Shown here: one piece after another, positions 1 to 4,969 of the stretch
How the letters are laid out: each line of letters begins with the position of its first letter
Position numbering within the stretch: the stretch's first letter is position 1
From: Solirubrobacterales bacterium
Lineage (GTDB): Bacteria; Actinomycetota; Thermoleophilia; Solirubrobacterales; Solirubrobacteraceae
Direction of reading: 5' to 3'
NCBI GenBank assembly: GCA_003244035.1
Contig: QHBV01000089.1
Location: 7,774 to 13,624, forward strand
DNA: 5,851 nucleotides
Program-made: the position numbers and the translations under genes
Notes under the pieces: generated by a model
The model's input: only the letters and a program-made list of their open reading frames with translations
Databases searched by the model: none
What the model was told of the DNA's origin: nothing

Positions 1-1023
1 GCCGACATCCACTTCAATCACACCCTCGCGCTCAAGGCGCTCGACGCCGGCGCCCACTGCGTACGGCTGAACCCGGGCAACATCGGCGGCCCTGACAAGG
101 TCGCGCAGGTCGCCGCTCGTGCCGCCGAGCTTGGGACGCCGTTGCGGATCGGAGTCAACTCGGGCTCGCTGCCGCGCCACCTGCACGCGCTCGAGCGCGA
201 GTCGCCGGTGGAGGCCCTGGTCAGCGCCGCCGCCGAGTTCGTGGCGCTGATGGAGCGCCTTGACTTCGAGGACTTCAAGGTCTCGATCAAGTCGACCAAC
301 GTCCCCAACACGATCGCCTCCAATCGCCTGCTGGCGGCGCGGATCCCGTATCCGCTGCACCTGGGGATCACCGAGGCCGGCACGAAGTGGTCAGGATCGC
401 TGAAGTCGGCCGTGGGCCTGGGGACGCTCTTGGCCGACGGGATCGGCGACACGATCAGGATCTCGCTCTCTACCTTCCACGCCGAGGAGGAGGTCAAGGT
501 CGCGTGGGAGATCCTCAAGGCGCTGCACCTGCGCGAGCGCGGCCCCGTGCTGATCGCCTGCCCCACCTGCGGGCGCCTGCAGTTCGACATGGACACGGTG
601 GTGACCGAGATCGAGCGGCGCCTCGAGGCCTATGAGGACCCGATCGAGGTCGCGGTGCTCGGGTGCGCGGTCAACGGGATTGGCGAGGCCGCGCACGCGG
701 ACTTCGGGATCACCGGCGCCAAGAACGAGGGACTCGTGTTCAGCCGCGGCAAGCCGCTGCGCAAGGTTCCCCAAGACCAGCTGGTCGAGACGCTGTTTGC
801 CGAGATCGACAAGTACGTGGCATCCAAGCGCATCGATGTGAAGGACGCCGACGCCGCCGAGGGCGCGCGGTGGCTGGCGCGGATCGAGGCAGAGAACGCG
901 GGCGAGCTGACGCCCGAGCGGATCGCGGCGATGGAGGCCGCGGCCGCCGCCGCGGCTGAGCCGGCCGTGCCCCTCGACGAAGCAGTCTCCCCGGTCGCCG
1001 GCCGGCGCTTCACCCGGACGTAA
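1..1023 (+). CDS. ispG: 4-hydroxy-3-methylbut-2-enyl diphosphate synthase (IspG/GcpE), 5' end outside window
   Basis: IspG reductively converts methylerythritol cyclodiphosphate to hydroxymethylbutenyl diphosphate, the penultimate step of the MEP isoprenoid pathway, using a 4Fe-4S cluster in the cytoplasm. The frame is open from base 1 and begins inside the TIM barrel (DIHFN, then RLNPGNIGG near visible residues 22-30). The cluster ligands are visible: CPTC at visible residues 187 and 190, and Cys222 followed by NGIGE with Glu229. The spacings of 35 (Cys187 to Cys222) and 7 (Cys222 to Glu229) equal those I recall for E. coli (C270, C305, E312), so roughly 80 N-terminal residues lie upstream. 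The family usually has NGPGE; here Pro is Ile. The C-terminus runs about 50 residues past the E. coli end as an Ala/Glu-rich tail (visible residues about 285-340). It stops at TAA and is followed by a hairpin. Identification is firm. Confidence 0.96.
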   Translation, partial: ADIHFNHTLALKALDAGAHCVRLNPGNIGGPDKVAQVAARAAELGTPLRIGVNSGSLPRHLHALERESPVEALVSAAAEFVALMERLDFEDFKVSIKSTNVPNTIASNRLLAARIPYPLHLGITEAGTKWSGSLKSAVGLGTLLADGIGDTIRISLSTFHAEEEVKVAWEILKALHLRERGPVLIACPTCGRLQFDMDTVVTEIERRLEAYEDPIEVAVLGCAVNGIGEAAHADFGITGAKNEGLVFSRGKPLRKVPQDQLVETLFAEIDKYVASKRIDVKDADAAEGARWLARIEAENAGELTPERIAAMEAAAAAAAEPAVPLDEAVSPVAGRRFTRT

Positions 1024-1029
1024 GTCGGG

Positions 1030-1074
1030 GAACTGTCGCCATCCGTGCCCGAGCGGTGGGCTAGGCGACAGTTC
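1030..1074 (+). terminator. Hairpin just after ispG, probable ispG terminator
   Basis: A perfect 11-base inverted repeat, GAACTGTCGCC at 1030-1040 and GGCGACAGTTC at 1064-1074, starts 6 bases after the ispG stop. Its 23-base loop contains a nested GCCC (1047-1050) / GGGC (1058-1061) stem. There is no T-tract after the 3' arm, so it is either a U-less actinobacterial-type terminator or a 3'-end-stabilising structure. Position and strength are seen; function is inferred. Confidence 0.6.
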
Positions 1075-1093
1075 GCAAGCAGAGGCCCAAACC

Positions 1094-1119
1094 AGGGGCG
1101 CGCCCGCAGGCGCGCCCCT
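1094..1119 (-). terminator. GC-rich hairpin after the superoxide dismutase gene, probable (bidirectional) terminator
   Basis: A perfect 11-base stem, AGGGGCGCGCC at 1094-1104 and GGCGCGCCCCT at 1109-1119, closes a 4-base loop. It lies 11 bases past the minus-strand stop of the superoxide dismutase gene. On the minus strand it is followed by GGTTTGG, a weak U-run. As the two genes converge here, it could also stop leftover plus-strand transcription from ispG. Structure is seen; terminator role is inferred. Confidence 0.7.
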
Positions 1120-1130
1120 CATAAATCAGA

Positions 1131-1739
1131 TCAGCCGCCGGCGGCCGCGAATCCCTCGGCGACCTTCGCCCAGTTGACGACGTTCCACCATGCGTCGATG
1201 TAGTCGGGACGCTTGTTCTGGTACTTCAGGTAGTAAGCGTGCTCCCACACGTCGACGCCCAGCAGTGGGGCCTTGCCGTCGCTGACCGGGTTGTCCTGAT
1301 TGGCGGTGGAGACGACCGCCAGGCCCGAGCCGTCGTGCACCAGCCACGACCAGCCCGAGCCGAACTGGTTCACGCCCGCCGTCTTGAACTTGTCCTTGAA
1401 GTCGTCGAAGGAGCCGAAGGTGGAGTCGATCGCGGCGCGCAGGTCGCCATCTGGCTCGCCGCCGGCGCCGGGGGCCATCCACTCCCAGAACAGCGTGTGG
1501 TTGCCGTGGCCACCGCCGTTGTTGCGCACGGCAGTGCGCTTGTCATCGGGGATCTGCCCGAGGTTCGCCAGGACCTCCTCGATCGGCTTATCGGCCCAGT
1601 CGGTCCCCTCCAGCGCGGCGTTGACCTTGTCGACGTAGGCCTGATGGTGCTTGTCGTGGTGCACGCGCATCGTTGCTTCGTCGATGTGGGGCTCCAGCGC
1701 GCTGTAGTCGTAGGTGAGTGGCGGTACGGAATAGGCCAT
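1131..1739 (-). CDS. sodA: Superoxide dismutase, Mn-type of the Fe/Mn family
   Basis: This enzyme dismutates superoxide to oxygen and hydrogen peroxide; no signal peptide is visible, so it is probably cytosolic. The 202 residues are the family's usual length. All four metal ligands are present: His27 (in MRVHHDKHH), His81 (in GGGHGNHTLFW), Asp163 and His167 (in DVWEHAYY). Gly77 together with Gln148 in STANQDNP is the pattern usual for manganese enzymes rather than iron enzymes, although metal choice in vivo can differ (the mycobacterial SodA uses iron). The ATG start is supported by AAGGAG 8 bases upstream and by MAYSVPPLTYDYSALEPH matching the family N-terminus. It is transcribed against its neighbours, with its own leader and its own downstream hairpin, between ispG and proS, two genes that are often adjacent in actinobacteria. 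Confidence 0.97.
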   Translation of the reverse strand: MAYSVPPLTYDYSALEPHIDEATMRVHHDKHHQAYVDKVNAALEGTDWADKPIEEVLANLGQIPDDKRTAVRNNGGGHGNHTLFWEWMAPGAGGEPDGDLRAAIDSTFGSFDDFKDKFKTAGVNQFGSGWSWLVHDGSGLAVVSTANQDNPVSDGKAPLLGVDVWEHAYYLKYQNKRPDYIDAWWNVVNWAKVAEGFAAAGG

Positions 1740-1747
1740 CGACGGTG

Positions 1748-1753
1748 CTCCTT
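1748..1753 (-). promoter_or_regulatory. Ribosome binding site of the superoxide dismutase gene
   Basis: AAGGAG on the minus strand sits 8 bases before the ATG at 1739. It is the only textbook Shine-Dalgarno sequence in the window; the other genes have weak or no match, which suggests comparatively strong translation of this gene. Confidence 0.8.
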
Positions 1754-1760
1754 GCGGACG

Positions 1761-1801
1761 GATTTACATTGAACTTCGGTTCTATCAGTAGAGGGTACGC
1801 T
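1761..1801. promoter_or_regulatory. Divergent promoter region between sodA and proS
   Basis: The 73 bases between the two start codons must hold the sodA promoter and probably the proS promoter. Bases 1761-1790 are 20/30 A+T, in strong contrast to the surroundings. Fragmentary boxes are visible, such as TGTAAA on the minus strand, and TTGAAC at 1769 and TACGCT at 1796 on the plus strand. None has a convincing partner at 16-18 bases, so I do not assign exact boxes. Confidence 0.5.
1771..1782. promoter_or_regulatory. Perfect palindrome GAAC-TTCG-GTTC, possible operator (LexA-box-like) or UUCG hairpin
   Basis: GAACTTCGGTTC is a perfect dyad in the middle of the sodA/proS intergenic region. GAAC-N4-GTTC is the core of the Gram-positive/actinobacterial LexA (SOS) box, so a repressor site is possible. 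The flanks (TT on the left, TA on the right) do not extend the usual CGAAC...GTTCG. Read as plus-strand RNA it gives a 4-base stem closed by C(UUCG)G, a very stable tetraloop. Either reading is inference; the palindrome is seen directly. Confidence 0.35.
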
Positions 1802-1812
1802 TCGCGCTGCGC

Positions 1813-3516
1813 GTGACCCGCCTCTCCACATACTTCCTCCCAACCGAGCGCGAGGCACCCGCCGACGCCGAGGCGATCAGCCACAAGCTGATGGTGCGCG
1901 CCGGGCTGATCCGGCAGCTCGGCTCGGGGCTGTGGACGTGGCTTCCCGCCGGCTGGCGCGTGCACCAGAGGATCGTGCAGATCGTGCGCGAGGAGATGGA
2001 TGCGATCGGCGGCCAGGAGATGCTGATGCCGGTGCTGCAACCGGCCGAGCCTTGGCGGCGCAGCGGTCGCTACCCGATCGAGGAGCTGTTCAAGCTCTCC
2101 GACCGCCGTGGTGCGGAGATGGTGCTCGCCATATCCCACGAGGAGACCGCCACAGTGCACGTGGCGGCCGCGGTGCGCTCGTATCGCGACCTGCCGCTGA
2201 TCCTCTACCACTTCCAGATCAAGGAGCGCGACGAGCCGCGCCCGCGCGCGGGCGTACTGCGCACCCGGGAGTTCATCATGAAGGACTCCTACACCTTCGA
2301 CCGCGACGCCGAAGGGCTGGAGGCGGCCTACGGCAGGCACGTGAGGGCGTATGACCGGATCATGGACCGTTGCGGCCTGGAGTGGTACCGGGTGCAGGCC
2401 GACGTCGGGGTGATGGGCGGATTCGGCGCCCACGAGTACATGGCGCCGTGCCCCGCGGGCGAGAACGAGGTGGCGCTGGCGCCCGGATATGCGGCCAACG
2501 TCGAAGTCGCGCGGTCGCAGGCCCGTCCGGTCCAGCTGCCGCCGGCACACGAGCCGCCGGTGGAGGTCGCGACGCCGGGACTGACGACGGTCGAGCAGGT
2601 CGCCGGCGCGCTCGGGGTCGACCCGGGCGCACTGCTGAAGGCCTACCCGGTGGTGCTCGACGACGGGTCGATGAAGCTCGTGCTCGTGCGCGGTGACCAT
2701 CGTGTCAACGAGGTCAAGCTCGCGGCGACGCTCGGCGGGGCGTTTCGCCCCGCTCGTAATGATGAGGTCTTGGATCGGGTTGGCCCTGCAGGGTTCCTCG
2801 GCCCCGTTGGTGCCCAGGTGCCGATCGTGCTCGACGAGGCGGTCGCGGTCGCGGCGGCAGCCGACGGCGCCGGCGGCTACGTGACCGGCGCCAACCGTCC
2901 CGACACCCATCTGCGCGGGGTCCAGCCCGGGCGCGACTTCGCCTATGAGCCGGCCGATGTCCGCAGCGTCGTGGCTGGTGACACGGTGAACGGCGCCGCG
3001 ATCCGGATCGAGCCCGCGATCGAGGTCGGAAACATCTTCAAGCTCGGGACCAGGTACTCCGAGCCGCTCGGGGCCGGCTACCTCGACGAGTCCGGGCGCG
3101 CGCAGCCGGTGTGGATGGGCTGCTACGGCTTCGGGCCGGCGCGTGCGGCTGCCGCCGCAGTCGAGCAGCGCGCCGACGAGCAAGGGATCTGCTGGCCGCG
3201 TGCGATCGCCCCGTTCGATCTCCATCTGGTCGCGCTCGGTCGCGAGGGCAGCGAGGAGCGCGCGCTCGCCGAGCGGCTGTACGGCGAGTTGCGCGAGCTC
3301 GGTTTCGACGTCGTCTACGACGACCGCGACGCCGGGCCGGGGGAGAAGTTCGCCGACGCGGAGCTGCTCGGTTGCCCGGCGCGGGTCACCGTCGGTCGTA
3401 GAATGCTCGCGGCGGGGGAGATCGAGGTGCAGGTGCGGCGGGGGCTCAAGGCGCGAACGGTGCCGATCGCCGGGGCCGCCGGGGCGATCGCCGAGCTGTG
3501 GCGAGGCCTGTCGTAG
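1813..3516 (+). CDS. proS: Prolyl-tRNA synthetase, bacterial type with editing insertion
   Basis: ProRS attaches proline to tRNA-Pro in the cytoplasm. The 567 residues fit the bacterial form. In order: the N-terminal start RLSTYFLPTEREAP and the LMVRAGLIRQLGSGLWTW region of motif 1; SHEE at 108-111, the position of the TxE proline-binding loop; motif 2 with Arg139 (ERDEPRPR) and LRTREFIMKDSYTFD; an INS editing domain at about 245-395 with Lys276 at the place of the conserved editing lysine and GANR at 360-362; IEVGNIF at 403-409; motif 3 MGCYGFGPAR ending in Arg444; and an anticodon-binding domain from about 467 to the end (PFDLHLVAL, YDDRDAGPGEKFADAELLG). The GTG start gives the usual family N-terminus, but no close Shine-Dalgarno precedes it (GAGGG ends 17 bases away). 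The next gene begins 12 bases after the stop, so the two are probably co-transcribed. Confidence 0.97.
   Translation: MTRLSTYFLPTEREAPADAEAISHKLMVRAGLIRQLGSGLWTWLPAGWRVHQRIVQIVREEMDAIGGQEMLMPVLQPAEPWRRSGRYPIEELFKLSDRRGAEMVLAISHEETATVHVAAAVRSYRDLPLILYHFQIKERDEPRPRAGVLRTREFIMKDSYTFDRDAEGLEAAYGRHVRAYDRIMDRCGLEWYRVQADVGVMGGFGAHEYMAPCPAGENEVALAPGYAANVEVARSQARPVQLPPAHEPPVEVATPGLTTVEQVAGALGVDPGALLKAYPVVLDDGSMKLVLVRGDHRVNEVKLAATLGGAFRPARNDEVLDRVGPAGFLGPVGAQVPIVLDEAVAVAAAADGAGGYVTGANRPDTHLRGVQPGRDFAYEPADVRSVVAGDTVNGAAIRIEPAIEVGNIFKLGTRYSEPLGAGYLDESGRAQPVWMGCYGFGPARAAAAAVEQRADEQGICWPRAIAPFDLHLVALGREGSEERALAERLYGELRELGFDVVYDDRDAGPGEKFADAELLGCPARVTVGRRMLAAGEIEVQVRRGLKARTVPIAGAAGAIAELWRGLS
2735..2753 (+). 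repeat. Short perfect hairpin inside proS
   Basis: GCGGGGCG at 2735-2742 and CGCCCCGC at 2746-2753 form an 8-base stem around TTT. It lies in the editing-domain part of proS and encodes the GGAFRPA stretch, so it may simply reflect the coding sequence. A locally AT-richer stretch with non-preferred codons follows directly. Confidence 0.45.
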
Positions 3517-3528
3517 CGCTGGTGGGCC

Positions 3529-4170
3529 GTGGCCTCGCGCATCAGCAAGCGGCGGCTACTCGGACTGGATCGCTCCGGCCCGCCGCCCCGCCAGACGCTG
3601 TCCGGCCAGCCGCTGAACCCATGGACGCTGCCCAACGCGATCGGTTTCGTCCGGCTGGCGGGTATCCCGGTGTTCCTGGTGGTCGCGCTCTCCAGCCGGG
3701 ACGGGCACGACGCGCTCGCCGTGATCATGTTCGCGGTGATTGGCTGGAGTGATTATCTCGACGGCTTCGCGGCTCGTCTCACCGGCCAGTACAGCCGGCT
3801 TGGTGCGCTCCTGGACCCGGTCGTCGATCGTCTGCTGGTGGTCTCGGGAATGGCGGTCGTGTGGCGCTTTCAGCTGCTGCCGCGGTGGGCGATCATGGTG
3901 GTGATCGCGCGCGAGCTGCTGATGCTCGCGCTCAGCCGCTATGCGATCAGGCGCGGGGTGCAGCTGAAGATCAACTGGCCCGGCCGGATCGGCGTCGCCC
4001 CGACGATGGGCGCGCCGTTCTTCGCGATGGCGGGCGTCCATTGGCTCGCGCTCGTGGCCCTTTACCTGGGGATCGCGCTGACGCTGACGGCGACCGCTGT
4101 GTACGTCTGGCAGGGGCTCACCGAGCTACGCTCTGGCCACTTCGGGGGGCGACTCTCAAGCTCAGATTGA
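3529..4170 (+). CDS. pgsA: CDP-alcohol phosphatidyltransferase, probably phosphatidylglycerophosphate synthase
   Basis: Members of this membrane family move a phosphatidyl group from CDP-diacylglycerol to an alcohol. The full signature D-x2-DG-x2-AR-x8-G-x3-D-x3-D is present at residues 75-100 (Asp75, Asp78, Gly79, Arg83, Gly92, Asp96, Asp100), so the metal- and CDP-binding site looks intact. The N-terminal 30 residues are polar and basic. They are followed by hydrophobic segments at about 34-53, 61-74, 101-117, 119-136, 157-173 and 174-195, consistent with about six membrane helices; the 213-residue length is ordinary. The NPWTLPNAIGFVRL start is typical of PgsA-type enzymes, and Mycobacterium has pgsA2 near garA and its MerR neighbour. 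The acceptor (glycerol phosphate, phosphatidylglycerol for cardiolipin, or inositol phosphate) cannot be settled by eye. The GTG start, 12 bases after proS, has only GGTGGG close by. Confidence 0.88.
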   Translation: MASRISKRRLLGLDRSGPPPRQTLSGQPLNPWTLPNAIGFVRLAGIPVFLVVALSSRDGHDALAVIMFAVIGWSDYLDGFAARLTGQYSRLGALLDPVVDRLLVVSGMAVVWRFQLLPRWAIMVVIARELLMLALSRYAIRRGVQLKINWPGRIGVAPTMGAPFFAMAGVHWLALVALYLGIALTLTATAVYVWQGLTELRSGHFGGRLSSSD

Positions 4171-4194
4171 CCCTTTGACCCGAGGGGGTATACT
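4167..4194 (+). promoter_or_regulatory. Vegetative-type promoter for the rsiG-garA-ftsR group
   Basis: TTGACC (4167-4172) and TATACT (4189-4194), each one mismatch from consensus, are separated by 16 bases; the -35 box overlaps the stop codon of pgsA. The predicted transcript start near 4200 gives a leader of about 33 bases before the ATG at 4234. A second TTGACC at 4175-4180 is too close to the -10 box to serve. This is the best promoter match in the window and suggests that the three genes downstream can be expressed apart from proS-pgsA. Confidence 0.7.
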
Positions 4195-4225
4195 CGCCGT
4201 TCACCACGCCGAACGACGGGGGTAT
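4184..4225 (+). repeat. Direct repeat GGGGGTAT on the -10 region and in the leader
   Basis: GGGGGTAT occurs at 4184-4191, overlapping the -10 box, and again at 4218-4225, just before the start codon, 34 bases apart. Both copies sit in similar context (CGAGGGGGTATACTCG and CGACGGGGGTATCGAG). They could be a paired operator, or the second could act as a poor ribosome binding site. The repeat is seen; the role is unknown. Confidence 0.4.
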
Positions 4226-4233
4226 CGAGACAG

Positions 4234-4488
4234 ATGGACGCTTTGCCCGACCTCGGCTCGCTGGCCGACCAGGAGCTGAAGGACCTGATCGCAGAGCTCT
4301 CGGCGGAGGAGCTCGAGATCTCCTACCGGCGCCGGATCCTGCACGGCAAGATCGATATTCTGCGCGCGGAGCTGGTCAACCGGCTGCGCAAGCAGGACGA
4401 GCGCGGGGAGCTTGTGATCACGGGTGCCGACGTCGAGCAGCTGACCGACATCCTCGCCGGCCGCGTCCGGACCGGAGATCCGCGGTAG
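4234..4488 (+). CDS. rsiG: RsiG-like single-motif cyclic-di-GMP-binding anti-sigma protein
   Basis: RsiG proteins are coiled-coil anti-sigma factors that bind c-di-GMP and hold the WhiG-type sigma factor inactive. This 84-residue protein is predicted as two helices: about 8-22, and about 24-53 carrying the signature. The known motif is E-x3-S-x2-R-x3-Q-x3-D; here Glu26, Ser30, Arg33, His37 and Asp41 match all positions except Gln, which is His. The following IDILRAEL strongly resembles the Streptomyces protein as I recall it. Only one motif copy is present, as in the small RsiG of basal actinobacteria such as Rubrobacter, which dimerises to build the full c-di-GMP site and controls type IV pili. 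The C-terminal 30 residues are a polar tail. No sigma factor gene lies in the window, so the partner is unknown. The ATG start is clear, with its own promoter, but the Shine-Dalgarno is weak. Confidence 0.8.
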   Translation: MDALPDLGSLADQELKDLIAELSAEELEISYRRRILHGKIDILRAELVNRLRKQDERGELVITGADVEQLTDILAGRVRTGDPR

Positions 4489-4501
4489 CGGCACAGGCGC
4501 G

Positions 4502-4969
4502 GTGGCCCAGCACTGTCCCGACTGCGGCTTTGCCAATGGCGAGGGCGCCAACTACTGTCAACGGTGCGGGGCGTTCCTGGCCGTGCCCGACGCTTCGCCG
4601 GGAGCGACGACGGCCACCTACAAGGTCGGCGAGACGGGCGAGCTCGAGGAGCTGACGCTGGAGGAGGCCGTCGCGCGCGGAGCCGCGCTGGTGATCCGCG
4701 CCGGCGGGGGACGGGCCGGCGAGAGCTTCCCGCTGGAGCAGGACCGTCTCACGGTCGGGCGGCGCCCGGACAGCGACATCTTCCTCGACGATGTGACCGT
4801 GTCGCGCGACCACGCGATTCTCGTTCGCCGCGGGGACGCCTATCACCTGGACGACTGCGGCTCGCTCAATGGCACCTACGTCAATCGCAAGCGGATCGAA
4901 TCGCACCGCTTGGCCGATGGCGACGAGCTCCAGATCGGCAAGTACAAGCTCGCGTTCCTGAGCCGCTGA
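4502..4969 (+). CDS. garA: Zinc-ribbon and FHA-domain protein, GarA/OdhI-like
   Basis: FHA domains bind phosphothreonine. GarA/OdhI is a Ser/Thr-kinase-controlled switch that restrains 2-oxoglutarate dehydrogenase and related enzymes. Of 155 residues, 5-22 form a zinc ribbon (Cys5, Cys8, Cys19, Cys22: CPDC and CQRC). Residues 31-60 are a linker with Thr36, Thr37 and Thr39, and 62-154 are the FHA domain. The FHA core has Gly86-Arg87, Ser101, His104 and Asn123-Gly124, and the stretches PDSDIFLDDVTVSR and GSLNGTYVNR are nearly identical to what I recall of GarA. The threonine cluster sits roughly where GarA carries its kinase-phosphorylated ETTS motif, but the surrounding residues differ, so control by phosphorylation is inferred. 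The GTG start gives Cys5 a natural N-terminus and lies 13 bases after the previous stop; the stop overlaps the next ATG. A GarA role in metabolism is likely but not certain. Confidence 0.85.
   Translation: MAQHCPDCGFANGEGANYCQRCGAFLAVPDASPGATTATYKVGETGELEELTLEEAVARGAALVIRAGGGRAGESFPLEQDRLTVGRRPDSDIFLDDVTVSRDHAILVRRGDAYHLDDCGSLNGTYVNRKRIESHRLADGDELQIGKYKLAFLSR

Noticed and set aside
1041..1063. Possible small RNA or tRNA remnant within the loop of the ispG hairpin
   Set aside because: No tRNA-like arms; the loop contains just a 4-base nested stem, which fits a terminator better.
391..1122. Minus-strand open frame of 243 codons opposite ispG
   Set aside because: Overlaps the clear ispG coding region and the ispG-sodA hairpins; composition is that of a shadow frame.
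1588..3225. Long minus-strand open frame of 545 codons opposite proS
   Set aside because: Arg/His/Asp-rich low-complexity product with no recognisable domain; it overlaps sodA's start region and most of proS, and is explained by GC-rich third positions on the coding strand.
4175..4194. TTGACC at 4175 as -35 partner of TATACT at 4189
   Set aside because: Only 8 bases separate them; the copy at 4167-4172 has the proper 16-base spacing.
4418..4906. Minus-strand open frame opposite garA
   Set aside because: No domain, overlaps the zinc-ribbon and FHA codons that are plainly real, and no start signal is seen.
4564..4968. Extended N-terminus for the MerR regulator beginning inside garA
   Set aside because: It would add 135 Arg/Gly-rich residues in a second frame of garA; the ATG at 4969 gives a normal FtsR-like length and a standard TGATG overlap.
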